64,000 nt of DNA from an uncultured Bacilli bacterium. Its GTDB lineage: Bacteria > Bacillota_I > Bacilli_A > RF39 > UBA660. The stretch is taken from positions 1 to 64,000 of the forward strand of contig CAKOLH010000004.1 of the NCBI GenBank assembly GCA_934096105.1, in the 5' to 3' direction. The translations under genes were made by a program, and so were the position numbers. Below, piece by piece: positions 9,008-19,648 of this stretch. The notes below the pieces were generated by a model. The model worked only from the letters and a program-made list of their open reading frames with translations. It had not been told where the DNA came from and ran no database searches. The number at the start of each line of letters is the position of its first letter. Position 1 is the stretch's first letter.

Positions 9008-9670
9008 ATGGGACAAAAAGTCAGTCCAACAGGACTTAGAATTGGTATCAATAAAGATTGGGAATCAAAATGGTATGCTGAAAAAGACTTTTCTAAATAT
9101 TTAACTAACGATTATAAAATTCGTAAATATTTAAATAAGAAATTCAAAAATGCTGGTATTTCTAAAATCGTTATTGAAAGAAATCCTAAGAGAAATGAAG
9201 TCTTTATCTATGCTGCTAAACCAGGATTAATAATTGGTCAAAGTGGTACTGAAATTGAAAAGGTAAAGAAAGAAGTTTCAAAACTAGTTAAAGAAGACAT
9301 TCAAATATCTGTTGTTGAAATAAAGAACCCAGATATGGTTGCACAAATAGTTGCAGATACAATTGCTCATAATATTGAAAACCGTGTTTCATTTAGAGTA
9401 GCTCAAAAGAAAGCTATTAGAAACACTATGAAAGCTGGAGCAAAAGGAATTAAAACATTAGTATCAGGAAGACTAGGAGGAGCTGATATTGCTCGTGGTG
9501 AAGGATATTCTGAAGGAACTATTCCTCTACATACAATAAGAGCGGATATCGATTATGCTACTAGTGAAGCAGATACTACTTATGGAAAAATCGGTGTAAA
9601 GGTATGGATCTATAAAGGTGAAATACTAGATAAGGGAGGTAATTCTCATGTTGATGCCAAAAAGAACTAA
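9008..9670 (+). CDS. rpsC: Ribosomal protein uS3
   Basis: 220 residues, starting [20 protein letters not shown], with the KH domain [13 protein letters not shown] and the C-terminal [15 protein letters not shown]. It guards the mRNA entry site with S4 and S5. The 3' end overlaps rplP by 23 bases, so the two are probably coupled. Confidence 0.96.
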   Translation: MGQKVSPTGLRIGINKDWESKWYAEKDFSKYLTNDYKIRKYLNKKFKNAGISKIVIERNPKRNEVFIYAAKPGLIIGQSGTEIEKVKKEVSKLVKEDIQISVVEIKNPDMVAQIVADTIAHNIENRVSFRVAQKKAIRNTMKAGAKGIKTLVSGRLGGADIARGEGYSEGTIPLHTIRADIDYATSEADTTYGKIGVKVWIYKGEILDKGGNSHVDAKKN

Positions 9671-10079
9671 ACATAGAAAAACTTTCCGTTTACCTTATGA
9701 AGGAAAGAGTAAAGGTAATACTGAACTTCATTTTGGAAGTTATGGTTTAATGGCAAAAGAAGGAGCTTGGATTACAGCTAATCAAATCGAAGCAGCCAGA
9801 ATAGCTATGACTAGATATATGAAGAGAGGTGGTAAAGTTTGGATTAATATATTCCCTAACTTATCACTTACTAAGAAACCTCTAGAAACTAGACAAGGTA
9901 AAGGTAAAGGTAATCCAGAAGTATGGGTTGCAGTTGTTAAAGAAGGTAAAATTATGTTTGAAATAGATGGCGTAGATGAAGCTACTGCTAGAGAAGCATT
10001 AAGACTTGCTTCACATAAGTTACCTATCAAATGTAAGTTTGTAAAGAAAGAAGAAAGTGGTGAAATAAATGAAAACTAA
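9648..10079 (+). CDS. rplP: Ribosomal protein uL16
   Basis: 143 residues, [14 protein letters not shown]. The conserved [17 protein letters not shown] and the [13 protein letters not shown] segment identify it. It helps place the tRNA in the A site. The ATG is inside the end of rpsC with GGGAGG a few bases before it. Its own stop overlaps rpmC by 11 bases. Confidence 0.96.
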   Translation: MLMPKRTKHRKTFRLPYEGKSKGNTELHFGSYGLMAKEGAWITANQIEAARIAMTRYMKRGGKVWINIFPNLSLTKKPLETRQGKGKGNPEVWVAVVKEGKIMFEIDGVDEATAREALRLASHKLPIKCKFVKKEESGEINEN

Positions 10080-10260
10080 TGAACTTAGAAAATTAACCAC
10101 AGAAGATTTAAATAAAAAAATCGCAGAATGTAAAGAAGAACTTTTCAATTTAAGAATGCAAAAGGCTACTGGTATGCTAGAAAAACCTTCTAGAATACAT
10201 GAATTAAGAAAAGAAGTAGCAAGAATAAATACTATTCTTAATGAGAGAAGAGAAGGGTAA
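10069..10260 (+). CDS. rpmC: Ribosomal protein uL29
   Basis: 63 residues forming the usual two-helix hairpin: [20 protein letters not shown] and [16 protein letters not shown]29 contacts L23 near the tunnel exit. It starts inside rplP with GGTG upstream. Confidence 0.94.
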   Translation: MKTNELRKLTTEDLNKKIAECKEELFNLRMQKATGMLEKPSRIHELRKEVARINTILNERREG

Positions 10261-10274
10261 GTGAGGTGTAAGTT

Positions 10275-10529
10275 ATGAAAGAAAGAAAAGAATTAATCGG
10301 TGTAGTTGTTTCAGATAAAGCTGATAAGACTATTACAGTTAAAGTTGAAACTTACAAGAAACATCCATTATATGGAAAAAGAGTTAAATATTCAAAGAAA
10401 TATGCTGCTCACGATGAAAATAATATGGCACATGTTGGAGATAAAGTTCGCTTAGCCCAAACTAGACCATTATCTAAAACAAAGAGATATGAACTAGTAG
10501 AAGTAATAGAGAAAGCTGTTATTCTATAA
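10275..10529 (+). CDS. rpsQ: Ribosomal protein uS17
   Basis: 84 residues with [17 protein letters not shown] and [14 protein letters not shown], both family signatures. It binds helices 7 and 11 of 16S rRNA early in assembly. AGGTG lies before the ATG. Confidence 0.95.
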   Translation: MKERKELIGVVVSDKADKTITVKVETYKKHPLYGKRVKYSKKYAAHDENNMAHVGDKVRLAQTRPLSKTKRYELVEVIEKAVIL

Positions 10530-10556
10530 GCTCTTTAGTCGGAAGGAGGAAATAAT

Positions 10557-10925
10557 ATGGTACAACAAGAAACGCGTCTAAAAGTCGCAGATAACTGTGG
10601 AGCTCGTGAAGTATTAGTAATCAGAGTTCTAGGTGGAAGTAAAGTAAAAACAGGTAATATTGGAGATATAGTTGTATGTACAGTTAAGAAAGCTACTCCT
10701 AATGGTACTATAAAAGCAGGTAAAGTAGTAAAAGCCGTTATAGTAAGAACTAAAAGAGGAGTTAGAAGAGACGACGGAAGTTATATTAGATTTGATGATA
10801 ACGCATGTGTTATTATTAAAGATGATAAGAGTCCAGTAGGTACACGTATTTTAGGTCCAGTAGCACGTGAACTTAGAGATAAAGAATTTACTAAGATTGT
10901 AAGTTTAGCTAAAGATGTGTTATAG
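10557..10925 (+). CDS. rplN: Ribosomal protein uL14
   Basis: 122 residues, [20 protein letters not shown], ending [23 protein letters not shown] as in all bacteria. L14 is at the subunit interface and is the docking site of RsfS. GGAAGGAGG precedes the ATG. Twenty-seven bases follow rpsQ. Confidence 0.96.
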   Translation: MVQQETRLKVADNCGAREVLVIRVLGGSKVKTGNIGDIVVCTVKKATPNGTIKAGKVVKAVIVRTKRGVRRDDGSYIRFDDNACVIIKDDKSPVGTRILGPVARELRDKEFTKIVSLAKDVL

Positions 10926-10944
10926 GATGTAAGGAGGATATAAT

Positions 10945-11250
10945 ATGAAACTAAAAACTGGTGATAAAGTAGTAGTAGTTTCTGGTTCAAATAAAGGTAA
11001 GGAAGGAAAAATTACTAAGATCTTAGATTCTAGAGTTATCGTTGAAGGTGTTAACATTGTTAAGAAACATTTAAAACCTAAAAACAATAATGGTAATGGT
11101 GAAATAATCGAAACTGAAGCACCTATACATGTATCTAATGTAATGTTAGTAGATCCTAAGACAAAGAAACCTACTAAGGTAAAAATAGACAAAGATAGTA
11201 AAGGCAAGAAGATTAGAATATCTAAAAAGTCTAATGAAAAAATAGATTAA
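10945..11250 (+). CDS. rplX: Ribosomal protein uL24
   Basis: 101 residues with the KOW motif TGDKVVVVSGSNKGKEGKI at the N-terminus. It starts 50S assembly by binding the 5' end of 23S rRNA. AAGGAGG precedes the ATG. A 59-base gap to rplE is the second longest inside this operon's ribosomal part and holds no extra gene. Confidence 0.95.
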   Translation: MKLKTGDKVVVVSGSNKGKEGKITKILDSRVIVEGVNIVKKHLKPKNNNGNGEIIETEAPIHVSNVMLVDPKTKKPTKVKIDKDSKGKKIRISKKSNEKID

Positions 11251-11309
11251 TTATTATAGGAGTGAACATCCTAATATAATTTAGAGATTTGGAAGGAGGG
11301 CGAGCTAGA

Positions 11310-11849
11310 ATGAACCGCCTAAGAGAAAAATATATTAAAGAAGTTGTTCCAAGTTTAACAGAAAAGTATAATTATTCTACACCTATGTTAGTTCCTAAAC
11401 TAGAAAAAGTAGTTGTTAATATGGGAGTAGGAGATGCTACTGTTAATTCAAAAAATCTAGAAAATGCTGTAAATGAATTAGAAAAAATTACAGGACTTAA
11501 AGCTGTAGAAACTACCGCTAAAAAATCAATAGCTTCATTTAAAGTAAGAGAAGGACATAAAATTGGTTGTAAAGTTACTCTAAGAGGAGAAAAGATGTAT
11601 ACTTTCTTAGATAAGTTAATATCTATCTCTTTACCTAGAGTTAGAGATTTCAGAGGACTTTCTCCAAAAAGTTTTGATGGAAGAGGAAATTATACAATCG
11701 GTATTAAAGAACAAATTATCTTCCCAGAAATTAATTTTGATGAAGTAGAAAAAGTTAGAGGTATGGATGTAGTATTAGTTACTACTGCTAAAACTAATGA
11801 AGAAGCATTTGATTTATTAAAAGAACTTGGAGTTCCTTTTAGGAAATAA
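11310..11849 (+). CDS. rplE: Ribosomal protein uL5
   Basis: 179 residues, [20 protein letters not shown], with [12 protein letters not shown] and [14 protein letters not shown]. It binds 5S rRNA. The ATG at 11310 is chosen over an upstream TTG at 11289 because GGAAGGAGGG ends nine bases before it and the length then equals the family norm. Confidence 0.96.
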   Translation: MNRLREKYIKEVVPSLTEKYNYSTPMLVPKLEKVVVNMGVGDATVNSKNLENAVNELEKITGLKAVETTAKKSIASFKVREGHKIGCKVTLRGEKMYTFLDKLISISLPRVRDFRGLSPKSFDGRGNYTIGIKEQIIFPEINFDEVEKVRGMDVVLVTTAKTNEEAFDLLKELGVPFRK

Positions 11850-11865
11850 AGAAGAGGAGACTAAG

Positions 11866-12051
11866 ATGGCAAGAAAATCAATGATTGTTAAATCAGAAAG
11901 AGAACCTAAATTTAAGGTTAGAAAATACACTAGATGTAAAATTTGTGGAAGACCTCATGCAGTTCTTAAGAAATATGGAATTTGCCGTATTTGTTTTAGA
12001 GAACTTGCTTACAAAGGTCAAATACCTGGTGTAAAGAAATCAAGTTGGTAA
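11866..12051 (+). CDS. rpsN: Ribosomal protein uS14, zinc-binding type
   Basis: 61 residues, [17 protein letters not shown]. Two pairs of cysteines (CKICGRP and CRICFRELA) make the zinc ribbon, so this is the short C+ form (rpsZ type). The ATG at 11866 follows GAGGAG; upstream in-frame codons are part of the rplE end. Also called rpsZ in some genomes. Confidence 0.95.
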   Translation: MARKSMIVKSEREPKFKVRKYTRCKICGRPHAVLKKYGICRICFRELAYKGQIPGVKKSSW

Positions 12052-12082
12052 ACCCAAAAATTAAAAGAAGGAGGGATTAATA

Positions 12083-12472
12083 ATGACAGATCCAATCGCA
12101 GATATGCTTACAAGAATACGTAATGCTAATCAAAATAGAAGTGCCTCTTGTGAAATCCCAGCATCTAATATGAAAGAAGAAATTGCTAAAATTCTAAAGA
12201 ATGAAGGATTTATAGAGGATTATAAAATTGAAGGCGAAACTGCTAATAGAATGATGACATTAACATTAAAATATAAAAATAAAGAAAGAGTTATTACTGG
12301 ACTTAAGAGAATTTCTAAACCTGGTCTAAGAGTATATGCTGGTGCTGATGAGCTTCCTACTGTACTTAATGGTCTTGGTATAGCAATTATCTCTACATCT
12401 AAAGGAATTATGACTGATAAAGAGGCTAGAAAGAATTCCTTAGGTGGAGAAGTAATAGCTTATGTATGGTAA
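12083..12472 (+). CDS. rpsH: Ribosomal protein uS8
   Basis: 129 residues: [17 protein letters not shown] and the C-terminal [27 protein letters not shown]8 is a primary binder of the 16S central domain and represses the spc operon in E. coli. AAGGAGGG lies before the ATG. Nine bases separate it from rplF. Confidence 0.96.
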   Translation: MTDPIADMLTRIRNANQNRSASCEIPASNMKEEIAKILKNEGFIEDYKIEGETANRMMTLTLKYKNKERVITGLKRISKPGLRVYAGADELPTVLNGLGIAIISTSKGIMTDKEARKNSLGGEVIAYVW

Positions 12473-12481
12473 GGTGAAATA

Positions 12482-13021
12482 ATGAGCCGTATTGGTAAAA
12501 GAGCTTTATCTATACCTGAAAATGTTAATGTTAATGTAGAAAATAATGTTGTTACTGTTAAAGGACCTAAAGGAGAACTTACTTTAGATCTAGTAAAGAA
12601 CATTAGTGTTAAAGTAGTTGATAATACTGTAGTAGTTGAACCACTTAAAGATGATAAATTTACTCATGCTATGCATGGTACTACTAATGCTAACATTAAG
12701 AATATGATTGAAGGCGTTAGTAATGGTTATAAGAAAGGATTAGAAATCGTTGGTGTTGGTTATAAGTTTAATGCTAGTGGCAATAAGCTTACTATATCAG
12801 CAGGATATTCTCATCCAGTGGTTATAGATGTACCTAATGGTTTATCTGTAGCTCAAATAAGTAATACTGAAATCGAAATATCAGGAATCGATAAGGTAAA
12901 AGTTGGTGAATTTGCCGCTAATATAAGAAAAGTAAGAAGTCCAGAACCATATAAGGGTAAAGGTATTAAATACAAAGGTGAACAAATTCGTCGTAAAGAA
13001 GGAAAGAAAGCTTCTAAATAA
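12482..13021 (+). CDS. rplF: Ribosomal protein uL6
   Basis: 179 residues with the duplicated L6 fold: N-terminal MSRIGKRALSIPENV and the C-terminal signature VRSPEPYKGKGIKYKGE. It lies near the sarcin-ricin loop and the GTPase centre. AAGGTG precedes the ATG. Confidence 0.96.
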   Translation: MSRIGKRALSIPENVNVNVENNVVTVKGPKGELTLDLVKNISVKVVDNTVVVEPLKDDKFTHAMHGTTNANIKNMIEGVSNGYKKGLEIVGVGYKFNASGNKLTISAGYSHPVVIDVPNGLSVAQISNTEIEISGIDKVKVGEFAANIRKVRSPEPYKGKGIKYKGEQIRRKEGKKASK

Positions 13022-13042
13022 TAAATAGGAGGAGACTTAAGT

Positions 13043-13405
13043 ATGATTAAGAAAGTTTCAAGAAATGAAATGAGAAAAGTTAGACACACAAGAATCAGAG
13101 AAAATTTGTCTGGTACTAGTGAAAGACCTAGACTTTGTGTGTTCAGATCTAATGCAAATATTGAAGCTCAAATCATTGACGATGTTAAGGGTGTTACTTT
13201 AGTTAGTGCATCATCATTAGAAAAAGAATTAAATCTTAAAAATGGTGGTAACATAGAAGCTGCTAAAGTAATTGGAGCTGAAGTTGCAAAAAGAGCTAAG
13301 AAAGCAAAAATAAATGCCGTTGTATTTGATAGAGGAGGATATCTTTATCATGGACGTGTTCAAGCTTTAGCAGAAGCTGCACGTGAAAATGGCTTAGAAT
13401 TCTAG
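13043..13405 (+). CDS. rplR: Ribosomal protein uL18
   Basis: 120 residues, with [20 protein letters not shown] and the ending [26 protein letters not shown] that are invariant in bacteria. It binds 5S rRNA with L5. AGGAGG precedes the ATG. Confidence 0.96.
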   Translation: MIKKVSRNEMRKVRHTRIRENLSGTSERPRLCVFRSNANIEAQIIDDVKGVTLVSASSLEKELNLKNGGNIEAAKVIGAEVAKRAKKAKINAVVFDRGGYLYHGRVQALAEAARENGLEF

Positions 13406-13425
13406 ATCATTAGGAGGAATAGTAA

Positions 13426-14031
13426 ATGAACGAAGAAAATAAAAAGACTGAAGTTACTGAAAATAAAAAAGAAGTAAGTAAAACTGAAGTAAATAAAACT
13501 CGTAAGTTTGATAAGAAAAGACCTAGAAACAATAATAGACCTTCTAAACCTAAATCTGACTTAGAGGATAAGGTTATTGAAATAAGAAGAGTAACTAAAG
13601 TTGTTAAAGGTGGTAGACAATTTAGATTTGCTGCTACTGTAGTAGTAGGAAATAGAAAAGGACTAGTAGGTCTTGGTACTGGTAAAGCTCATGAAATGCC
13701 AGATGCAGTTAAGAAAGCTACACAAGCTGCTAGTAAGAATTTAATTAAAGTTGACCTTGTTGATAATAGAACTATATCTCATGATATTATAGTAAAAGAA
13801 GGAGCATGTAAGGTAATGCTTAAACCTGCTAAAGAAGGTACTGGAGTTAAGGCTGGTGGACCAGTTAGAGATGTACTTGAACTTGCTGGTGTTAAAGATG
13901 TATTATCTAAGAGTCAAGGATCTAGTACTAAGATTAATGCTGCTAGAGCTACTCTAAATGCTTTAAAGGGACAAAAATCTCTTGCTCACGTTGCTTACTT
14001 AAGAGATAAGAATGTGGAGGAAATAAGATAA
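13426..14031 (+). CDS. rpsE: Ribosomal protein uS5 with charged N-terminal extension
   Basis: 201 residues, about 35 more than usual. The first 45 residues are Lys/Glu/Asn-rich and low complexity ([15 protein letters not shown] and onward). The core then begins [19 protein letters not shown] and continues with the [18 protein letters not shown] motif. S5 works at the mRNA entry site. The stop overlaps the rplO start, leaving no room for rpmD, which normally lies between them. Confidence 0.95.
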   Translation: MNEENKKTEVTENKKEVSKTEVNKTRKFDKKRPRNNNRPSKPKSDLEDKVIEIRRVTKVVKGGRQFRFAATVVVGNRKGLVGLGTGKAHEMPDAVKKATQAASKNLIKVDLVDNRTISHDIIVKEGACKVMLKPAKEGTGVKAGGPVRDVLELAGVKDVLSKSQGSSTKINAARATLNALKGQKSLAHVAYLRDKNVEEIR

Positions 14032-14474
14032 TGAAATTACATGAATTAAAAGCAGTAGAAGGTTCTACTAAAGCTAGAAAAAGAATTGGTCATGGACCTG
14101 GTTCTGGTACTGGTAAAACTTCAGGTAAAGGTGAAAAAGGACAAAACGCTAGAAGTGGCGGTGGAGTAAGACCTGGATTTGAAGGTGGACAATTACCATT
14201 ATTCAGAAGATTATCAAAAAGAGGATTCAACAATTATGAGTTTAGAACAGTATATAGTACTGTAAATGTATCAGATTTAAATAGATTTGAAGATGGTACA
14301 GTAGTTGATCTTGCTTTACTTAAAGAAGTAGGATTAATAAAGAAAGAATTAGATGGAGTTAAAGTTTTAGGAAATGGTGATTTAACTAAGAAATTAACTG
14401 TTAAAGCAAATAATTTCTCTAAGACTGCTAAAGAGAAGATAGAAAATATTGGTGGAAAAACTGAGGTGATTTAG
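14031..14474 (+). CDS. rplO: Ribosomal protein uL15
   Basis: 147 residues with the glycine-rich N-terminal tail ([19 protein letters not shown]) and [18 protein letters not shown]. Follows rpsE with a one-base overlap and runs directly into secY with no gap. L30, the usual gene before it, is absent. Confidence 0.96.
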   Translation: MKLHELKAVEGSTKARKRIGHGPGSGTGKTSGKGEKGQNARSGGGVRPGFEGGQLPLFRRLSKRGFNNYEFRTVYSTVNVSDLNRFEDGTVVDLALLKEVGLIKKELDGVKVLGNGDLTKKLTVKANNFSKTAKEKIENIGGKTEVI

Positions 14475-15737
14475 ATGTTTAAGAATCTAAAATTAATCTT
14501 TAGTCCTAAAAATAAAGATATTAGGAAAAGAATTGGTTTTACCTTATTTGGACTACTAATATTTGCTGTTGGAACAACAATTCCTGTTCCAGGTACAGAA
14601 GGTGCAATATCTAATTTAGGATTATGGGAATTAATTAATGCTATTGGTGGAGGAGCACTTAAGAACTTTTCAATATTTGCTCTAGGTGTTATGCCTTATA
14701 TTTCCGCTAGTATCATTACTGGAATATTACAAATGGATATCATTCCTTACTTCACTGAACTTAAAGATAGTGGAGAACAAGGAAGACAAAAGATAAATCA
14801 AATTAATAGATATATTGGTATCGTACTTGCCTTTTTACAAGGATTTGCTATGGCATTTACCTTTGTAAAAGGTGCTGGTACAGTAGAATACTTAAAAATA
14901 GCTTTAATACTAACTGGTGGTACAGCGTTCCTATTATGGCTTGGTGATCAAATAACTCAAAAGGGTATGGGTAATGGTATATCATTAATTATTATGGCTG
15001 GTATTATATCTACAGTACCAAAGATGTTTATTGATACATTTAAAACATTAATATTAAATCATACTGGCTCATTAGCTATGGGAATAGTAGGATTTGTAAT
15101 ATTTGTACTTGTATATCTATTAATAGTAGTAGGAGTTATATTTGAGGAATCTTCGGAAAGAAGAATACCAATACAATATTCTAATAGAACAACTTCTGCT
15201 TATGGTCAAAAACAAAGTTATATTCCATTTAAATTAAATTCTGCTGGTGTAATGCCTGTAATCTTTGCATCAGTAATATTATCAATACCTACTTTTATTG
15301 GTGGTATCTTAGGTAGTGATTCTGGATTTACTAAGTTTGTAACTAATTATATAAATTATACTACTCCAACAGGATTTGTACTTTATATAATATTAATATT
15401 TGTATTTGGTTATTTCTATACTAATATGCAAATTAATCCAAAAGAACTTGCTAAGAACTTAAATAAGAGTGGTGGATATATTCCTGGTATTAGACCTGGA
15501 GTAGAAACTGAGAAGTATATTAAGAAAATACTTTATAGAATTACTTTCTTAGGTTCAACATTTATTGCTGCAATAGCAGGACTTCCAATAGTATTCAGTA
15601 GTTTTATATCTACTGGACTTCCAGCATCAGTTAGTATTGGTGGTACTGGAGTACTTATCGTTGTAGGAGTTGCTATTGAAACTTGTAAACAATTAGAAAG
15701 TAGTTTAATTAATAGAAATTATAAAGGAGCTAGATAA
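14475..15737 (+). CDS. secY: Protein translocase subunit SecY
   Basis: 420 residues with ten predicted transmembrane helices. The first helix region RIGFTLFGLLIFAVGTTIPVPG, the plug-containing segment and the cytosolic loops (GQGMGNG-like KGMGNGISL, RIPIQYSNRT) mark SecY. It forms the membrane channel for Sec-dependent export and for SipW-type and lipoprotein precursors such as those seen in this window. It directly abuts rplO, and the adk start overlaps its stop. Confidence 0.96.
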   Translation: MFKNLKLIFSPKNKDIRKRIGFTLFGLLIFAVGTTIPVPGTEGAISNLGLWELINAIGGGALKNFSIFALGVMPYISASIITGILQMDIIPYFTELKDSGEQGRQKINQINRYIGIVLAFLQGFAMAFTFVKGAGTVEYLKIALILTGGTAFLLWLGDQITQKGMGNGISLIIMAGIISTVPKMFIDTFKTLILNHTGSLAMGIVGFVIFVLVYLLIVVGVIFEESSERRIPIQYSNRTTSAYGQKQSYIPFKLNSAGVMPVIFASVILSIPTFIGGILGSDSGFTKFVTNYINYTTPTGFVLYIILIFVFGYFYTNMQINPKELAKNLNKSGGYIPGIRPGVETEKYIKKILYRITFLGSTFIAAIAGLPIVFSSFISTGLPASVSIGGTGVLIVVGVAIETCKQLESSLINRNYKGAR

Positions 15738-16390
15738 TGAAGAATATTATATTTATTGCCCCACCAGCTGCGGGTAAAGGAACAGTATCTGCAAGAGTCT
15801 GTGACAAATATAATATTCCTCATATATCAACTGGCGATCTTTTAAGAGATGAAATAAAGAATTCAACTAAACTTGGTCTTGAAATAAAAGATGCTATGGC
15901 TAGAGGAAAATTTGTTTCAGATGAAGTAATAACTAAATTATTAAAAAAGAGATTATCAAGTAAAGATTGCAAAAAAGGCTATATCTTAGATGGTTATCCT
16001 AGAAATGTTAATCAAGCAATTGTCTATGACAAGTTACTTGAGGAATTAGGATTTGACTTAGGAAAGGTAATACTTTTAGATATAGATAAAGATGTTGCTA
16101 TGCAAAGGGCATTATCTAGATTGGTATGTTCTAAGTGTGGTTTATCTTATAACTTATTAAATAAGGAATTATCTCCAGTCAAAGAAGGAATATGTGATAG
16201 CTGTGGTAGTCCTTTGAAATCTAGAAGTGATGATAATGAGGAAACATTCATAAATAGATTTAATACTTATATGAATGAAACTTTCCCACTAGTGAACTAT
16301 TATGAGAAGAAGAATAATTTAGTTAAAATTAATGTTACTGATAAAAATTCAGATGAAGTTTTTGAAGAAGTAGAGAAGGTAATTAAATGA
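15737..16390 (+). CDS. adk: Adenylate kinase
   Basis: 217 residues. It interconverts ATP, AMP and ADP. The LID domain has four cysteines (CSKCG and CDSCG), the zinc-binding Gram-positive form. The NMP site DGYPRN and STGDLLRDE are standard. The P-loop is odd: APPAAGKGT replaces the usual GxPGxGKGT, losing two glycines while keeping GKGT. Overlaps secY by one base and map by four. Confidence 0.93.
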   Translation: MKNIIFIAPPAAGKGTVSARVCDKYNIPHISTGDLLRDEIKNSTKLGLEIKDAMARGKFVSDEVITKLLKKRLSSKDCKKGYILDGYPRNVNQAIVYDKLLEELGFDLGKVILLDIDKDVAMQRALSRLVCSKCGLSYNLLNKELSPVKEGICDSCGSPLKSRSDDNEETFINRFNTYMNETFPLVNYYEKKNNLVKINVTDKNSDEVFEEVEKVIK

Positions 16391-17145
16391 TAACTATTAA
16401 AAGTGATTATGAATTATCCTTAATGAGAGTGGCAGGAAGAATAGTTTATGATACTCATCAGTATTTAAAACCTTATATTAAACCTGGTATTACTACTGGT
16501 GAGTTAGATAAACTTGCTCATGATTATATCATAAGTAGAGATGCTACTCCATCATGTTTGGGATATGAAGGTTATCCTGCGAGTATATGTATTTCAGTTA
16601 ATGAAGAAGTAGTACATGGTATACCAGGAAAAAGAAAACTTAAAAATGGTGATATTGTAACTTTAGATATATGTGCCTGCTACAAAGGATATCATGGTGA
16701 TTCTGCTTGGAGTTATAGAGTAGGAACTGTATCAAAAGAGAAAGAATATTTACTTACTCATACTGAGAAGGCTTTATATGAAGGATTAAGTAAAGTAAAA
16801 GATGGAGTTCATCTTGGAGATGTATCTAATGCTATTGAAGAATATGCTAAAAAGCATAAACTAGGAGTTGTTAAAGAACTAGTAGGCCATGGTATTGGAT
16901 CACATTTGCATGAGGATCCAGAAGTACCTAACTATGGAAAAGCGGGTACTGGAATAATTTTAAAAAAAGGAATGACTATTGCCGTAGAACCTATGCTTAA
17001 TTTAGGTACTGCTAAAGTATACTTACTTGATGATGATTGGACAATAGTTACAGGTGATAACAAACCATCAGCTCATTTTGAACATACAATTATTGTTACT
17101 GACGATGGTTATGAAATACTAACAGGAGATGATAAATGTGAGTAG
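16387..17145 (+). CDS. map: Methionine aminopeptidase, type I
   Basis: 252 residues, peptidase family M24A. Metal ligands are visible: two Asp in [15 protein letters not shown], His in [12 protein letters not shown], Glu in VEPML and Glu in HFEHT. The catalytic His of [11 protein letters not shown] is present. It removes the initiator Met from nascent proteins. It overlaps both adk and infA, so this stretch is tightly coupled. Confidence 0.95.
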   Translation: MITIKSDYELSLMRVAGRIVYDTHQYLKPYIKPGITTGELDKLAHDYIISRDATPSCLGYEGYPASICISVNEEVVHGIPGKRKLKNGDIVTLDICACYKGYHGDSAWSYRVGTVSKEKEYLLTHTEKALYEGLSKVKDGVHLGDVSNAIEEYAKKHKLGVVKELVGHGIGSHLHEDPEVPNYGKAGTGIILKKGMTIAVEPMLNLGTAKVYLLDDDWTIVTGDNKPSAHFEHTIIVTDDGYEILTGDDKCE

Positions 17146-17356
17146 AGAAGAGTTAATCGAAGTAGAAGGAAAAGTACTTGATAATTTACCACAAGGAAAA
17201 TTCAAAGTTGAACTTGATGGAGGCCACATAGTAGTTGCCCATGTTTCTGGTAAAATGCGCATGAACAACATACGTATCTTACCAGGTGATACTGTGGTTT
17301 TAGCTATGTCACCATACGATCTAACACAAGGGCGTATTGTATATAATAAGAAATAG
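17138..17356 (+). CDS. infA: Translation initiation factor IF-1
   Basis: 72 residues, exactly the family length, with the S1/OB fold: [20 protein letters not shown] and [10 protein letters not shown]. The start is a GTG at 17138: AGGAG lies nine bases upstream, whereas the in-frame ATG at 17129 directly touches that site and would add three unconserved residues. It begins inside the map 3' end. IF-1 occupies the A site during initiation. Confidence 0.93.
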   Translation: MSREELIEVEGKVLDNLPQGKFKVELDGGHIVVAHVSGKMRMNNIRILPGDTVVLAMSPYDLTQGRIVYNKK

Positions 17357-17368
17357 GAGGGATGAATA

Positions 17369-17482
17369 ATGAAAGTAAGAGCATCCGTAAAGAAAATATG
17401 CGACAAATGTAAAATTATTAAAAGAAAAGGTAAAGTAATGGTTATTTGTGAAAATCCAAAACACAAACAAAAACAAGGTTAA
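17369..17482 (+). CDS. rpmJ: Ribosomal protein bL36
   Basis: 37 residues, [20 protein letters not shown], ending NPKHKQKQG. The C-x2-C...C...H zinc pattern of the C+ form is complete. TAGGAGGG precedes the ATG. It lies between infA and rpsM, its normal place. Confidence 0.96.
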   Translation: MKVRASVKKICDKCKIIKRKGKVMVICENPKHKQKQG

Positions 17483-17500
17483 TAGGGAGGAAATAATAAT

Positions 17501-17866
17501 ATGGCAAGAATTAAAGGTGTAGATATACCTAACGACAAGAGAATTGAGATATCTCTTACATACATTTATGGTATTGGAAGACAATTATCTAAAACAATTC
17601 TTAATGATGCTAAAGTTGACTTAAATAAAAAGGCTAAGGATTTAACTGATGATGAACTTTCTAGAATCAGAAAAGAAGTAGATAAATACTTAACTGAAGG
17701 TGATTTAAGAAGAGAAATTAACTTAAATATTAAAACTAAGATGGAAATTAATTCTTATCAAGGTACAAGACATAAAAAGAATTTACCAGTAAGAGGACAA
17801 AGAACTAGTAGAAATGCTAGAACTCGTAAGGGTAAAGGAAAAGTTGTTGCTAATAAGAAAAAATAA
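17501..17866 (+). CDS. rpsM: Ribosomal protein uS13
   Basis: 121 residues with the H2TH-like [19 protein letters not shown] start and the C-terminal [17 protein letters not shown] tail that touches tRNA. First gene of the alpha-operon part. GGGAGG precedes the ATG. Confidence 0.96.
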   Translation: MARIKGVDIPNDKRIEISLTYIYGIGRQLSKTILNDAKVDLNKKAKDLTDDELSRIRKEVDKYLTEGDLRREINLNIKTKMEINSYQGTRHKKNLPVRGQRTSRNARTRKGKGKVVANKKK

Positions 17867-17879
17867 TTAGGAGGAAAAT

Positions 17880-18266
17880 ATGGGAAAATATAATTCAAGA
17901 AAAAGAAAAACTAAAAAGAATATTCCTGCTGGTATAGCTCATATTCATTCAACATTCAACAACACAATCGTAACTATTACTGACTTAGAAGGAAATGTTG
18001 TAAGCTGGGCTTCTTCTGGAAAACAAGGAGTAAAAGGTAGTAAGAAATCTACTCCATTTGCTGCTGGTATGTCTGCTGAAGCTGCTGGAAGAGATGCAGT
18101 AGCTGCAGGTATGAAGAAAGTAAAAGTAGAAGTAAAAGGCTTAGGCTCTGGAAGAGAGGCTGCAATTAGATCATTACAAACTGCTGGATTAGAAATAGAA
18201 TCAATAACTGATGTAACACCAATTCCACATAATGGTTGTCGTCCACCAAAAAGAAGACGTGGATAA
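17880..18266 (+). CDS. rpsK: Ribosomal protein uS11
   Basis: 128 residues: [14 protein letters not shown], the [17 protein letters not shown] segment and the ending [16 protein letters not shown]. It shapes the 30S platform near the anti-Shine-Dalgarno. AGGAGG precedes the ATG. Confidence 0.96.
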   Translation: MGKYNSRKRKTKKNIPAGIAHIHSTFNNTIVTITDLEGNVVSWASSGKQGVKGSKKSTPFAAGMSAEAAGRDAVAAGMKKVKVEVKGLGSGREAAIRSLQTAGLEIESITDVTPIPHNGCRPPKRRRG

Positions 18267-18287
18267 TAAAGAAAGGAAGCGTGTCTA

Positions 18288-19250
18288 ATGTTAAAATTTG
18301 AAAAACCAGATTATAAGGTAAAAGAATATGTAAAGGATTCTTTCTATGGTAAATTTGAACTTGAACCACTAGAAAGAGGATTTGGAACAACTTTAGGTAA
18401 TGCACTTAGAAGAGTTATGTTATCATCACTTCCTGGTGATGCTATAACTTCAGTTAAAATAGATGGAGTAGCTCATGAATTTCAAAAAATTGATGGAGTT
18501 ATCGAAGATGTTACTGCTATCGTATTAAATTTAAAGGGAGTAGTAATAAAGAATCATTCTAAAGATACTGATAAAATATTAAGACTTAAAAAGGATACCC
18601 CAGGAGTAGTTACTGCTGGTGATATTGAAGCTGATGCTGATATAGAAATATTAAATCCTGACCATGTAATTGCTACACTTGTTGAAGGTGGAAAATTAAA
18701 TATGGAAATGACTATTGGATCAGGAAGAGGATATATAGTAGCAGAAGATAATAAGAAGATACTTGCTCAAAATAATAAGACTAAAGTAGGAGCAATTGCT
18801 ATTGATAGCTTATATTCTCCTATTGAAAGAATTAACTATGAAGTAGAAAATGCTAGAGTAGGTCAAAATAATAATTATGATAAATTAATTCTTGAAGTAT
18901 GGACTAATGGTTCAATTACTCCAGAAGAAGCTTTAGCACTAGCTGCTAGAATCTTAATTGAGCATTTTGAAGTATTAACTGAACTTAACTCAATTGCAGA
19001 TGAAACAGGACTTATGATATCTAAGAGTGAAGACCCTGCTGTTAAGATATTAGAGACTTCTATTGATGATTTAGACTTCTCTGTAAGAGCATATAATTGC
19101 TTAAAGAGAGCTAATATTCTTACTTTAAAAGATTTAGTAGATAAGACTGAAAATGAAATGATGAAGATTAGAAATCTTGGTAAGAAGTCATTAAAAGAAG
19201 TAATGGATAAAGTTAAAGACATGGGTCTTACATTTAAAGATGAAAATTAA
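18288..19250 (+). CDS. rpoA: RNA polymerase alpha subunit
   Basis: 320 residues. The N-terminal dimerisation domain shows [20 protein letters not shown] and a C-terminal domain (about 250-320) has the helix-hairpin [13 protein letters not shown]...LGKKSLKEV that binds UP elements and activators. Both domains are complete. GAAAGGAAG precedes the ATG. In the expected alpha-operon position; rpsD (S4), often next to it, is not here. Confidence 0.97.
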   Translation: MLKFEKPDYKVKEYVKDSFYGKFELEPLERGFGTTLGNALRRVMLSSLPGDAITSVKIDGVAHEFQKIDGVIEDVTAIVLNLKGVVIKNHSKDTDKILRLKKDTPGVVTAGDIEADADIEILNPDHVIATLVEGGKLNMEMTIGSGRGYIVAEDNKKILAQNNKTKVGAIAIDSLYSPIERINYEVENARVGQNNNYDKLILEVWTNGSITPEEALALAARILIEHFEVLTELNSIADETGLMISKSEDPAVKILETSIDDLDFSVRAYNCLKRANILTLKDLVDKTENEMMKIRNLGKKSLKEVMDKVKDMGLTFKDEN

Positions 19251-19264
19251 TAGAGGAGGTAATT

Positions 19265-19606
19265 ATGGCATATAGAAAATTAGGTAGAGATAATAAACAT
19301 AGAAGAAGTATGTTAGCTACTTTAACTAAACAACTAATTGAAAATGAAAGAATAGTTACTACTGAAACTAGAGCTAAAGAAGTTAGAAAGAGTTTTGATA
19401 AAATGGTAACTTATGGTAAAAAAGGTACTTTAGTATCAAGAAGACTTGCCCTTGCATTTTTACATAATGATAAGAAAACCGTTGATAAAGTATTTAATGA
19501 TTTAGCAGTTAGATACAAAGATAGAAATGGTGGTTATACTAGAATTATTAAGATGACTGAAAGAAAAGGAGATTCTGCTCTAGAAGTTATTTTAGAACTA
19601 GTTTAA
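19265..19606 (+). CDS. rplQ: Ribosomal protein bL17
   Basis: 113 residues, [20 protein letters not shown], ending LVxxL-like in ALEVILELV. It sits beside the tunnel exit. Last gene of the 14-kb operon: a clear terminator follows from 19612. Confidence 0.96.
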   Translation: MAYRKLGRDNKHRRSMLATLTKQLIENERIVTTETRAKEVRKSFDKMVTYGKKGTLVSRRLALAFLHNDKKTVDKVFNDLAVRYKDRNGGYTRIIKMTERKGDSALEVILELV

Positions 19607-19611
19607 TATAT

Positions 19612-19646
19612 AGAGATATCTATTAATTTAGATATCTCTTTTCTTT
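19612..19646 (+). terminator. Terminator of the S10-spc-alpha operon
   Basis: AGAGATATC at 19612-19620 pairs with GATATCTCT at 19631-19639, followed by a T-rich run. Confidence 0.85.
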
Positions 19647-19648
19647 TT

